Positions 8,167-17,463 of a stretch of 64,000 nucleotides of DNA are shown piece by piece. Every line of letters begins with the position of its first letter. Within the stretch, counting starts at the first letter, position 1. A model generated the notes under the pieces. The model saw nothing but the letters and a program-made list of their open reading frames with translations, was not told the origin of the DNA and did not search any database. A program made the translations under genes and the position numbers. The stretch comes from Pseudomonas mandelii (GTDB lineage: Bacteria > Pseudomonadota > Gammaproteobacteria > Pseudomonadales > Pseudomonadaceae), in NCBI RefSeq assembly GCF_900106065.1, contig NZ_LT629796.1, positions 6,548,501-6,612,500 on the forward strand. Direction: 5' to 3'.

Positions 8167-11100
8167 CTAAACCACGCCGACGAAATCGCTCGCAGTAAGG
8201 GCCACATGCCCGACCAGATCAATCTGGAAGTCGGCGCCATTGCCGCTGTTCACATTGCCCTCCACATAGGTGTGATCGACCCCGCCGACATTAACGAAGT
8301 GGTACTTCAATTGCGCCTGGTTGTTGAACTCATTGCCGGCGCCGTTCCACTCGCCGAGGAAGGTGAAGTCCTGATTACCGGCGGAACCCGCGCCGGAGGT
8401 CCGGGCATCGATCAGGGACAAATCGATGCGGTCTTGCCCTTGGGTAAAGTCAGTAATTGCATCTCGGGTAAGGGTTGACGTACCTGAATCTCCAATGGCC
8501 GAGAAGACAAACAGGTCATCGCCCGCTCCACCAGTCAGGGAGTCCCGGTTCGCGCCACCGACCAGAGTATCGTTGCCACCACCACCGCCGAGCGTGTCAT
8601 TGCCTCCCAGGCCTGTCAGCACGTTAGCGCCACCGTCACCGGTCAGGGTGTTGGCGCCACTGCCGCCGATCACATTCTCGATACCGGTCAAGGTGTCATT
8701 GCCGGTTTGCGAACTGCTGGCAAGGCCGGTGAGCAGGTTGACCGATGCGTTGGCCGAGGTCCCCGACAGGTCGTAGGTATCGGTGTCGCCACCGCCGTCG
8801 TAACTGTCGTTGCCGTCATTGACCGACGCTTGGAAGGTGTCGTTGCCAAGCCCACCGAACAGGTTGTCCGTGCCTTGCCCGCCAATCAACGTATCGGCGC
8901 CGCTGCCACCGTCCATCCAGTCATTGCCGCCCTGGCCTTGCAACAGGTTGCTGACCCCGTCGCCCTGAATGTGATCGTTGCCCGAACTGCCGGTGACGTT
9001 CTCGATGCCGGTCAGACTGTCGCTGCCAGTCTGGGCGCTGGTTGAGGTGCCGGCCAGCAAGTCCACCGTGGCCGCCGCCGACGTGGCCGACAAATCATAG
9101 GTGTCGACATCCGCACCGCCGTCATAGTGGTCGTTGCCATCGTTCAAGGAGGCCAGAAGCGCATCGTTGCCCGCGCCCCCGAACACTGTGTCATTACCCG
9201 TCAAGCCAGTGAGCTGGTTGTTGCCGCTGTTGCCATTGATAACGTTGTCCAGTGCGTTACCGGTGCCGTTGATGTTGTTCGCCCCCAGCAAGGTCAGGTT
9301 TTCAACGTTGGCGCCCAGGGTGTAGCTGACCGACGACATGACAGTATCGGTGCCCTCGTTCAGATTCTCCTGAACCACATCGCCATTGGCATCGAGCATA
9401 TAGACATCATTGCCGGTATTGCCACGCATTGTGTCGTTGCCCGTGCCGCCGTCCAGCACGTCGGAGCCCAAGCCACCGTTGAGGATGTCATTGCCCGAGT
9501 AGCCCATCAGGATGTCCTGAAAGTTGGTGCCATTGAGCGTGTTGTTGAAGAAGTTGGTGCCCTCGATCAAGCGCCCGACTGCCTCCGACGGGGCCGACGT
9601 CAGCTGTTCCACCGAGCCGCTGTCATCGGTGTACGTGGTGATCACCCGCAGTTGCTGGCCGAACTGTGCCGAGGTGGGCGCAAAGGTTGACGCATTCGCC
9701 CCGGTGATACTCAACCAGGTCGCTCCCACCAGCGCTTGCCACTGATAGGAGAACCCGCTTGGCCCAGGCAAGCCGTCGGCGTCCTGGATGGCCGAGGTGT
9801 TCGCGGTCAGCCGGTATTGGGCCGGCACCGGACGACTTGGCGTGGTCGGCGAAGTGGCATAGCCCGACAGCACCACATTACCGGTCGGAAGATGATTGGT
9901 GATGCTCAGGTTGACCGTGCGGTCGGCGAAGCCCAGTTTCTCCACGCCAACCACAATGTCGCTGCCATCGCGGCCCGCCACGCTGTCGGTGATCTTGAAG
10001 GCGGTGATGAGCCCCTGATGCTGGGTCAGAAAGTTGATCCTCTGAATCGTGTATTCCGACCGGTTGCCCGTAAACATTGCCATGTCCGACACGCCTGCCG
10101 TGCCACCGTCACCGACCGTGACGCTATCGGCGAGATCGGCAGGATTGGTACTCGCAACTCCATTGCGCCACAAACGGGTGACCTGGCTACCGCCTAATTC
10201 CAGATTCTCGAAAGTGGCCGACTTCAGCATCTCGGTGAAGTGCTTGTCGTAGCCAGGCCCCACCGCGTCCAGCAGGCCGTTGGTGCCGATAAATCCGGCA
10301 GCACGGTAATTGGCGCCATCCTGATAATTGTCGTAACCACCGGCGTAGGTGCCGATCAGGCTGTCCAGACGGATGCCGTCACCGACGATCACGTCGTTGC
10401 CAATGCCGCCGACCAGCTTGTCATTGCCGCTGCCGCCGATCAGCCAGTTGCCGCTCGCATCACCCAGGATGGTGTCGTTGTTCTGGCTGGCAATGACCCC
10501 TTCAATACCGACCCACGCAGGGAACGGAGTGGTCAAGTCGATGGCCACCGCCGGGTTTTGTTGGGTCGAGAAATCGATCGTGAGACCTTGGGGGGCCTTG
10601 GCATGGTCGCTGAAGTCGATCAAGTCGAATCCAATGCCCTTGCCATCGTTGCCCAGGTCGGTCTTGCCGTCGCCACCCAGTACTTCGTCCGGCCCACCGC
10701 CCATGGCTTGGGAGAAGGCCCCCGGGCGCAAGATATCGTCGCCATCGAGGCCGCCCGAAATATCCTGGTCGTCGCCGGCGATGATCAGGTCGTCACCGCC
10801 GTCACCCCACAGCAGATCACCACCGGCACCGCCGTCAAGGATGTCGTTGCCATCGCCACCGTGGGTGAAGGCATCGGTATCGCCTTCGCCGAACAGGAAG
10901 TCGTCACCCGATTCGCCCGACAGCTTGTCGATGCCGACACCGCTGTGCAGGATGTCGTTGCCTTCGCCGCCAATGATCTGGTCGATGCCCGCCGCTGCCG
11001 TGGCGGATTGTTCGCCGCTCACGTAGTCGTCACCGGCGCCACCGTCCAGCAGATCGCCGCCATCGCCGCCGTAGATGCGGTCGTTGCCGTCACCGCCGTA

Positions 11101-14100
11101 CAGGCGGTCGATACCGTTGCCGCCGTAGATTATGTCGTTGCCGCCTTCGCCATAGACCGTATCGTCACCGCCCCAGGCGTAAATCAGGTCGTTACTGTCG
11201 CTGGCCACTATCACCTCGTGGGACTCGGCACCGCTGTTCAGCGTGCCGTCGAGATTTCCCCCTCCGTTGATCGCCGTGGTGCCAGAGGTCGCGGCGCTGT
11301 CTTCGACACGGAAGTCACGGATGTACTGCACACCATTGACGGTCACGATGTCGCCGTTGTTGGTGGTGGCATTGCCCCGGGTTGAATAAACGCCCAGCGA
11401 CTGGTGACCAATCACCGTAATGCCATCGGCGGCGTAGAGAGGATGAGCATCCTCGTAAGCCTTGATCGCATCGGCGTATTTGTGCTCGGTCTTGGCATTG
11501 GCGACCTCGTTCTGCGCCAGGTCGTAGTACTTGTCGGCATAGGCGAAAACGCTGCCATTGAGGTGCTCGGCGCCAGTGTTGCGCTCGACGATGTCCTTGA
11601 ACTGTTCATTGACGATGCCCTCGCCCATCTGCAACTGGTCCAGGCGATAGAGGTAGTAAAAGCGGTCGCCGTTCATCAGTCGGCTGATCTGGTCGACAAA
11701 CACCGTGTCGAAGGTTTCACCCAGAATGCCCCCGGTGACGTGCACCTCCGCCAGGCCGCCCAACCAAGTGTCGATGTGTTGAAAGCCGTCGACGCCATAG
11801 CTACCCGCGTCAGCGGGGCTGTTGAAGGTGTTGTTGAGGAAATCCAGTGCTTGGTTGTACGTATACCCTTGGGCTTCGGTGCTGCCTTCGGAGATCGTGC
11901 CGTTCTCCAGACCGATCAGCGCGGCGGCGCGTGCGACGTTGCCGTCGAACGAATAAGCCGCAATGAAATTCACCAGGTTGTCCGGGTGGATCATGTTGGC
12001 GCCAAAGTCGGCCCAACTGCTGTATTCGCTCAGGCCGATGGCCGCGCGGAACTCATTGAGTGTGGGGATGCCGACGTCGCGGCCACGGGCGATGTTGATC
12101 GCAGCCAGGTCCAGCGGCTGGCCGAGCAGACCCTGGTTCAGCGCTGGCGTGACATATTCGTCAACCTCGTTCGCCTGTTGGTGGGTCATGCCCAGGGCGA
12201 TAGCGGCCGCGCCCTTTTGCGCAAACAGCTCAGGGGTGAGGAAAGCTCGCTCGAGTGCAACGCGCATCACACCGCTGGTGATGCCTCCCGACGGATCAAT
12301 CAGGTCGATTGATTCGCGCAGGGTGCTGTGGCCGAAGCGGTAGGCCACTTGCGAGAAGTCCAGGCTCACATCGGCTTGTTCGCCGCTGTTGTAGCCCACG
12401 AACTCGGCGATGTTGGGTGTGATGGTTCGGGCAAACTGGTCCACCGCCGTATGCTGATACTCCATCTCGACCGTGATTTTGGCTGCATTGAACAGTTTGT
12501 TATCGTCCCAGGCGATGGCACCACCGGCGTAAACGTAATTGCCTTGTGCATCTTCGTAGTGATTGCCGACCACGCTCACCCCGGCCGCCACGACATCTGT
12601 CGCCTGGGTGGCCACCGATACTTGCCACTCATGCAGCAGGTCATGGTTGTAAGTACCCGCCTGATCGAGCCGCTCCTGACGCAAGTCCTCGACCGCAACG
12701 GCTTCCTGAATGTTGCGCACCTGGAAGTTGTGCTCTTCGTGCCACACATGGTGTACCGCAGTCAGACCGATGTTCTCGTTCACTCGGCCGTCACCGGCAA
12801 TGTAGTGATCGCCCACCGCCGCCATCAACAGCTCGCCGACGGCGGCGTGCACTTCTGGAGTGAGTGCGATCACGGTGGGTCCCGCCTGCATCGATGTCTT
12901 GATGCTGAAGTCGCTGAAATTCACCCACAGCGCCAATGTGCTGGCTCCCGTCAGCGTCACCGCCGGTGATCCCGGGCCCATGGCGCCGGCCGGCAGTTTC
13001 AGTTCCAGGTAACCATCATTGGGGCCAGCACCGTCGACATAGGCGAACTCATAACCGGCGCCCAACGCCAGCGCCGCAGCCTGGAGGGTCGCAATATTGG
13101 CCTGGAAATCAGTCGCAGCCTCAGGGTTCAACGGGTTCTTGAAGTGCGCCTCGTCGAAGCGCGGGTTCATATCAAGAATCAGCGCCTGGCCAGAGTTGCC
13201 GGCCTCGGCCCCGGTTTCCACGTTGCCAGCCGCGTCGCGATTGCGCAGATCGAGCACGTCTTCCCAGGTCAAGTCAGCACGTTGGGTGAGCATCAGGTGC
13301 GCACGCAGTTCGTTCAGCGTAGGCAGCGTGGCGTGCGTCGTTTCGCCAAACGCATTCTTCCAGGCGACCGACGTGTTGCCGTCCAGCATTTGGGCGCCGG
13401 CATGGAAGGTGATACCGCCATCGGTGGACACCCACGCTCGCAGCAGATCGGTGACTTCCTGGTCGGAGCCATAGGTCTGGCTCTGATCAATATAGGGCGA
13501 TGTGTGGTTGTTCCATTGCGGTGTACCGTCGGCGGTGAAGCCGCTCACATCAGCGCGGGAAATCACGATCTTGGTGGCAGGCTGGCCGGTGGTGGGGTTG
13601 ATCACGCCATAGAGCGGATCGTCCGGGGACAGGTTGATCGTGATTTTGGTGCCGTCTGCGCCCTTGCCGATGAAATCGAGGCCGTGATCGAAAAACTGGC
13701 CGAACAGGACAAACCAGCCATTGACCGGTGACACACCAGGGTTCTGTGCGCCGATGAAGAACTCATCATTTGGCACAGACGAATACGCTTGTACGTTGGC
13801 GCCGGTCAGCGGGTCAGTGACCGGATTGCCATTGCCATCCAGCTGCCAGACCGGATTGCCGTTGGCATCGAACTGCAAGTCATAGCCGCGCTGGGCGTCT
13901 TGCTGGCCGAGCGCTTCCAGCATGCCGTAGTCAGTCACTTGGGTGAAACCGTTGACGTCCTTGACGAGGTGAGTGCTACCGGGCTCCGTCTGGAAGGTAA
14001 CGTCTGCGGTGGTGACTAACCGGCTAATCATGCGCGGCGTGTAATCCACAACGTCGTGAGCAGGAGACGCCTCATTGATCGGCGTCGCGAGGTTGTCGCC

Positions 14101-14565
14101 TCGCTTGGTGTAGTCCGCCGCCGCAGGGTCGGGGCTGGTTGTAAACGTATTGGCGTAGAACGCGTTGGGGTCGCTGCCAAGTCCCGCCATGGGCTTGACG
14201 TAATGATCGAACGACACCGCCATGCGTTGCAGGAAGGGTTGATCGGCTGATCCCCAAGTGGCATTGACCAGGTACAGGTTGTTGTTCAGCCCCGACGGAT
14301 CGCGCAGGCCTTGAGAGGCCGTCACCGACGCGTAGGAGTGACCATACATCGCAAGGTTACTGTCAATCTGGGCCTGGCTCAGGGGTGTGCTGCCTGGATC
14401 GTAGATTAACCGGTGTTGCGCATCGTATATCGCACTCGACCCGCTCCAATCGACAATCGCGTTGCCATCCGCATCGTAGAGCGGACGAAAATCAATCTGA
14501 TCCCGCATGAAGTCCAGATCGGAAAGATTGAATCGAAAAGGTTTCAAAATATAGCGCGTGGCCAT
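8167..14565 (-). CDS. Secreted RTX animal-type heme peroxidase (MopA-like)
   Basis: The 2132-residue protein has no Sec signal. Residues about 270-1000 are an animal heme peroxidase domain: the distal region GQFFDHGLDF (His294), the WHEEHN segment (about 608-613, corresponding to the REHN motif), the proximal YRFGH (His746) and NIARGRDVGIP (824-834). RTX calcium-binding nonapeptides (GGxGNDxLxGG) follow in two blocks, about 1117-1400 and 1675-2020. An acidic C-terminal segment (about 2022-2132) ends in the hydrophobic DFVGVV, typical of type I secretion signals. The architecture matches manganese-oxidising peroxidase MopA of Pseudomonas putida GB-1. The ABC exporter and adaptor at 17464-20544 are the likely export route. 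Mn(II) oxidation is inference; other peroxidase or haloperoxidase activity is possible. Confidence 0.88.
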   Translation of the reverse strand: MATRYILKPFRFNLSDLDFMRDQIDFRPLYDADGNAIVDWSGSSAIYDAQHRLIYDPGSTPLSQAQIDSNLAMYGHSYASVTASQGLRDPSGLNNNLYLVNATWGSADQPFLQRMAVSFDHYVKPMAGLGSDPNAFYANTFTTSPDPAAADYTKRGDNLATPINEASPAHDVVDYTPRMISRLVTTADVTFQTEPGSTHLVKDVNGFTQVTDYGMLEALGQQDAQRGYDLQFDANGNPVWQLDGNGNPVTDPLTGANVQAYSSVPNDEFFIGAQNPGVSPVNGWFVLFGQFFDHGLDFIGKGADGTKITINLSPDDPLYGVINPTTGQPATKIVISRADVSGFTADGTPQWNNHTSPYIDQSQTYGSDQEVTDLLRAWVSTDGGITFHAGAQMLDGNTSVAWKNAFGETTHATLPTLNELRAHLMLTQRADLTWEDVLDLRNRDAAGNVETGAEAGNSGQALILDMNPRFDEAHFKNPLNPEAATDFQANIATLQAAALALGAGYEFAYVDGAGPNDGYLELKLPAGAMGPGSPAVTLTGASTLALWVNFSDFSIKTSMQAGPTVIALTPEVHAAVGELLMAAVGDHYIAGDGRVNENIGLTAVHHVWHEEHNFQVRNIQEAVAVEDLRQERLDQAGTYNHDLLHEWQVSVATQATDVVAAGVSVVGNHYEDAQGNYVYAGGAIAWDDNKLFNAAKITVEMEYQHTAVDQFARTITPNIAEFVGYNSGEQADVSLDFSQVAYRFGHSTLRESIDLIDPSGGITSGVMRVALERAFLTPELFAQKGAAAIALGMTHQQANEVDEYVTPALNQGLLGQPLDLAAINIARGRDVGIPTLNEFRAAIGLSEYSSWADFGANMIHPDNLVNFIAAYSFDGNVARAAALIGLENGTISEGSTEAQGYTYNQALDFLNNTFNSPADAGSYGVDGFQHIDTWLGGLAEVHVTGGILGETFDTVFVDQISRLMNGDRFYYLYRLDQLQMGEGIVNEQFKDIVERNTGAEHLNGSVFAYADKYYDLAQNEVANAKTEHKYADAIKAYEDAHPLYAADGITVIGHQSLGVYSTRGNATTNNGDIVTVNGVQYIRDFRVEDSAATSGTTAINGGGNLDGTLNSGAESHEVIVASDSNDLIYAWGGDDTVYGEGGNDIIYGGNGIDRLYGGDGNDRIYGGDGGDLLDGGAGDDYVSGEQSATAAAGIDQIIGGEGNDILHSGVGIDKLSGESGDDFLFGEGDTDAFTHGGDGNDILDGGAGGDLLWGDGGDDLIIAGDDQDISGGLDGDDILRPGAFSQAMGGGPDEVLGGDGKTDLGNDGKGIGFDLIDFSDHAKAPQGLTIDFSTQQNPAVAIDLTTPFPAWVGIEGVIASQNNDTILGDASGNWLIGGSGNDKLVGGIGNDVIVGDGIRLDSLIGTYAGGYDNYQDGANYRAAGFIGTNGLLDAVGPGYDKHFTEMLKSATFENLELGGSQVTRLWRNGVASTNPADLADSVTVGDGGTAGVSDMAMFTGNRSEYTIQRINFLTQHQGLITAFKITDSVAGRDGSDIVVGVEKLGFADRTVNLSITNHLPTGNVVLSGYATSPTTPSRPVPAQYRLTANTSAIQDADGLPGPSGFSYQWQALVGATWLSITGANASTFAPTSAQFGQQLRVITTYTDDSGSVEQLTSAPSEAVGRLIEGTNFFNNTLNGTNFQDILMGYSGNDILNGGLGSDVLDGGTGNDTMRGNTGNDVYMLDANGDVVQENLNEGTDTVMSSVSYTLGANVENLTLLGANNINGTGNALDNVINGNSGNNQLTGLTGNDTVFGGAGNDALLASLNDGNDHYDGGADVDTYDLSATSAAATVDLLAGTSTSAQTGSDSLTGIENVTGSSGNDHIQGDGVSNLLQGQGGNDWMDGGSGADTLIGGQGTDNLFGGLGNDTFQASVNDGNDSYDGGGDTDTYDLSGTSANASVNLLTGLASSSQTGNDTLTGIENVIGGSGANTLTGDGGANVLTGLGGNDTLGGGGGNDTLVGGANRDSLTGGAGDDLFVFSAIGDSGTSTLTRDAITDFTQGQDRIDLSLIDARTSGAGSAGNQDFTFLGEWNGAGNEFNNQAQLKYHFVNVGGVDHTYVEGNVNSGNGADFQIDLVGHVALTASDFVGVV
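8650..9165 (-). repeat. Tandem duplication of a 108-residue RTX unit
   Basis: Residues 1801-1864 and 1909-1972 of the peroxidase are close copies offset by exactly 108 residues (324 bases). Shared anchors are NDGND, YDGG, DTYDLS, the TSA segment, SxQTG and LTGIENV. The repeat is coding and adds one extra calcium-binding module. The divergence between copies shows it is not a recent duplication. Confidence 0.75.
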
Positions 14566-14965
14566 GATATTTCACCTGTCAAATTGGGTTTCAAACCTCA
14601 GATCCGTCATGACTGACCTGGCCTTGATCCCAACCTTTCGGGCAGCCTGTCAGCTGGATTCCAAATCGTTAATTCGTCATCTAAAGCATCGGGGAGGTGA
14701 ACGAACAGCGATAGATGCGAAGGTCCAATCAAGAATCGGGACCTAAGTCGCAGGTGCAAACCTGACCTTGGTCGGCCACTGAAGTACGAATCCCCCTGGT
14801 TTGGCAGGCCGTTCCAGGCCACACAACAAGCCGTCGCGTGCTGTACTGATTGTCCATCTATAGTGAGCCTGTTCGTACAGGCAGCTTGAACATGACACGC
14901 TGCGGATATCCGGTGACGCGCAGGCTGTTCAATCAACGTCAAGCTATGACCAGGGAATTGAAGCG
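14566..14965. other. Divergent promoter region of peroxidase and sensor kinase
   Basis: These 400 bases separate the RTX peroxidase start (minus) from the sensor kinase start (plus). No credible ORF is present; short frames here overlap antisense to each other and lack coding character. The region must hold both promoters. I could not identify a convincing sigma-70 pair or a copy of the palindrome found at 17359-17379. Confidence 0.5.
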
Positions 14966-16450
14966 ATGGCAAATGACTCAAAAGCCCACCCGGAAACCGA
15001 GACGTTTGTCGCTGAACCGAGTGAGATCCCGGACGGGACGATACCTGGACCTGATCGTCGCCGTAATCCGATGCGCAGCCGACTGATAGTTCAGGCACGC
15101 AAGCTAAGCCGCTCTACGCAGTTCGTGATTGCCGCCGCACTGATTCTGGGGCTGACGATGTTTTTCGTCGGCGAACTGGTCAGTGAACGAATAGAGAGAG
15201 CCGCCGTACAAAGCGCCGCAGAGGCCGGCGCACACTACATGGAAGCGTTTCTGGAGCCCTATGTGCAGGAGCTGAGTCGCGAAAATGTCCTCTCGACCGA
15301 AAGCGTCAAATCCTTGGACCGCTTGATGGAGACCCACTCACTGAAACGGCACATCGTCTCGATCAAGATCTGGCGACCCGACGGCACGGTGGTTTACAGC
15401 ACAGATAAATCCATTACTAATCGCAAGTTCCCGATGGAAGAGATTGCCGATGCGCTCAAAGGCAACGTGGTGACCGACCTCGAGGACCTTAAACAGGAAG
15501 AGAACCAGTTCGAGCGCAATATGAATGTGCCGCTCTATGAAATTTATGCACCGCTGCGCGAGTTCAATACCGGAAAAATCATTGCCGTGGGCGAGTTCTA
15601 TGAAAAGGCCGACAGCCTGGAACAGGAGATCAGGCGCATCCGCCAGCAGGTGTGGATGGTCGTGGGCGCCGCGACACTGGCGATGCTGACGCTACTGTTC
15701 TTCCTCGTGAGGCGCGGTGACACGATCATCCAGCGCCAGCAAGTGGCCTTGAGGCTGCGGCTACTGGAGCAAACACGGTTGCGCATCAGTAATGCCGCGC
15801 TCCAGCGCAAGATGACCACGGCGACTGAGGAGTTCTCGCGGATCAACGAACTGACCCTGCGCCGCATCGGTGCAGACCTGCATGATGGGCCGGCACAGCT
15901 GTTGACCTTGATACTGATCCGGCTCGATGACCTGGCCGAGAACTGCACGGCAGTCGATCAGGAATCCCTGGAAACCATCCGAGGTGCAGCCACCGATGCA
16001 TTGCGTGAGGTGCGGGAATTATCACGGGGTCTGGCGCTTCCGGAAATCAACGACCTTAGCTTGCAGGAGGAGCTTCAACTGGTGGCTCAACGACACGAGC
16101 AACGCACCGGCACCAAGGTCAAATTAACCCTGGGGGTGCTGCCCGAGGAGGCTTCACTGCCACTCAAATTGTGTCTTTACCGGTTCGTGCAGGAAACCCT
16201 CAACAATGCCTACCGTCATGCCCATGGCCACGGCCAGGCCATCAGCGCGGATTACATGGACGGGTTGCTACACATCAGCGTCAAGGACAATGGACCGGGC
16301 ATGGCGGCTGACGCCATGGTGGTCGACACAGCGGGCAGAATCCGACTGGGGCTGGCCGGTTTGCGTTATCGCGTTGAATCCCTGGGAGGACTGTTCAGCA
16401 TCGACTCATCCGCTGCCGGCACTTCGGTAAATGCACAGTTCAAGCTTTAG
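14966..16450 (+). CDS. Membrane sensor histidine kinase, NarX/DegS-like (HisKA_3)
   Basis: This 494-residue kinase has two membrane segments (about 52-72 and 227-248) that bracket a periplasmic sensor region of about 150 residues. A coiled linker rich in RLRLLEQ and TATEEF follows, then a HisKA_3 dimerisation box with the phosphoacceptor His in IGADLHDGPAQLL. The HATPase domain contains VQETLNNAYRHAHG and DNGPGM, and ends with LGLAGLRYRVESLGG. This class pairs with NarL/FixJ regulators, and such a gene lies tail to tail 12 bases downstream. The kinase sits between the RTX peroxidase and its putative exporter, so it probably controls their expression. Its signal is unknown. Confidence 0.88.
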   Translation: MANDSKAHPETETFVAEPSEIPDGTIPGPDRRRNPMRSRLIVQARKLSRSTQFVIAAALILGLTMFFVGELVSERIERAAVQSAAEAGAHYMEAFLEPYVQELSRENVLSTESVKSLDRLMETHSLKRHIVSIKIWRPDGTVVYSTDKSITNRKFPMEEIADALKGNVVTDLEDLKQEENQFERNMNVPLYEIYAPLREFNTGKIIAVGEFYEKADSLEQEIRRIRQQVWMVVGAATLAMLTLLFFLVRRGDTIIQRQQVALRLRLLEQTRLRISNAALQRKMTTATEEFSRINELTLRRIGADLHDGPAQLLTLILIRLDDLAENCTAVDQESLETIRGAATDALREVRELSRGLALPEINDLSLQEELQLVAQRHEQRTGTKVKLTLGVLPEEASLPLKLCLYRFVQETLNNAYRHAHGHGQAISADYMDGLLHISVKDNGPGMAADAMVVDTAGRIRLGLAGLRYRVESLGGLFSIDSSAAGTSVNAQFKL

Positions 16451-16462
16451 TCAGGGGCCACC

Positions 16463-17149
16463 CTATACATCCAAGTGAGAATTTACTGTCCCGATGCGCA
16501 GGCGATCCATAGCCTCGCGCTCCCAATAGCGGCGCAGGGCGGTGACAGCCTCGACACGGTTGCGGGCATGCAGCTTTTGCATCACGCAAGTCATGTAGTA
16601 CTTGACGGTTTTTTCGCTGATCAAGAGTTTTGAAGCGACTTCCTTATTGGTCAAGCCCATTGAGACTTCACGAATGATCTGCTCCTCCCGATGGGTGAGG
16701 TCTATCTTGCGGACTTCGGCTTCATGCTTTCTGAAGTTGCTCAGCAGCTTTTTGGCAAATTCAGGGGTGATGTACGTTTCACCCCTGGAGATCGAGCGAA
16801 TTGCCAGCACCAGATCCGGTCCGCTGATCCCTTTCAACACATAACCACGAGCACCCGCTTCGAGCGCTGAATAAGCGTCATCTTCGGATTCGGAAACTGT
16901 CAGCATCAGCACCTTCACGTCCGGCAGTTGGGTCGAAATGTACCGCACGGCAGCAAACACATCGCCCGGCATATTGACGTCCATCAGCATCACGTCCGGT
17001 CTCAATCGCAGAGCGATGTCCCGGGCTTCGTCCGCGCTGCCCCCCTGCTCCACGACTTGTAAGTCCGTCCTCTTCCTCAGCGTATTGGCCACGCCTTCAC
17101 GCAACATAGGGTGGTCATCGACAATGCCAATCCGGATGAAAGGGTTCAT
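16463..17149 (-). CDS. NarL/FixJ-family response regulator
   Basis: The 228-residue regulator has a receiver domain with Asp11-Asp12 and the phosphoacceptor Asp57 (LMDVNMPG), with the conserved Lys in YVLKGIS. The C-terminal LuxR-type helix-turn-helix is intact (LTHREEQIIREVSMGLTNKEVASKLLISEKTVKYYM). It is the obvious partner of the HisKA_3 kinase, although the two genes are convergent rather than in one operon. It is divergent from the exporter gene at 17464, so its promoter lies in the same 314-base gap. The product may autoregulate and control the exporter from that gap. Confidence 0.9.
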   Translation of the reverse strand: MNPFIRIGIVDDHPMLREGVANTLRKRTDLQVVEQGGSADEARDIALRLRPDVMLMDVNMPGDVFAAVRYISTQLPDVKVLMLTVSESEDDAYSALEAGARGYVLKGISGPDLVLAIRSISRGETYITPEFAKKLLSNFRKHEAEVRKIDLTHREEQIIREVSMGLTNKEVASKLLISEKTVKYYMTCVMQKLHARNRVEAVTALRRYWEREAMDRLRIGTVNSHLDV

Positions 17150-17463
17150 GACGCGCTCCTGACAGGGTCAATTACTCGAACACTATTGATTAATAGCAGC
17201 TAACCCCGGCGGATGCAGGGCACTGGTCGCAAGCGCCGCAGGCTTCGAGGACGATAACTAGACTTAAGTCGCACGAAATTTGATCGCCAACAAGCCAACT
17301 TCATTACAAGCGCCAGACAGTACAGCGCCCAACCCATTGTTTTTAAACACTGTCAAAAGCGTCAATAAAATATTGACGCGTAAAAACCGGATCGGGACGT
17401 CATCCGACCAACAGTCGTTCTCCTACGCTGAGGTACATAAAACCACGGCATTGGACCCTTCCG
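17150..17463. other. Divergent control region of regulator and exporter
   Basis: This 314-base gap lies between the NarL-type regulator and the ABC exporter. It is AT-richer than its flanks and holds the perfect inverted repeat at 17359-17379. I see no coding sequence. It should contain the promoters of both genes. Confidence 0.5.
17359..17379. promoter_or_regulatory. Perfect inverted repeat upstream of the exporter operon
   Basis: GCGTCAATA and TATTGACGC pair perfectly around AAA. The repeat lies 85 bases before the exporter ATG and 210 bases from the regulator start. It resembles a dimeric regulator site more than a terminator, because no T tract follows. The adjacent NarL-type regulator is the first candidate ligand. 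Confidence 0.45.

Noticed and set aside
8500..11200. Short repeated motifs that could be mistaken for a CRISPR or tandem repeat array
   Set aside because: The periodicity is that of RTX nonapeptide codons within one open frame; repeats are not identical and there are no unique spacers.
8707..13731. Series of long plus-strand frames (for example 10240-11385 and 11404-12312) opposite the RTX peroxidase gene
   Set aside because: They are antisense to a 2132-codon gene with clear domain structure, show low-complexity composition caused by the GGxGND repeats, and lack ribosome sites and recognisable domains.
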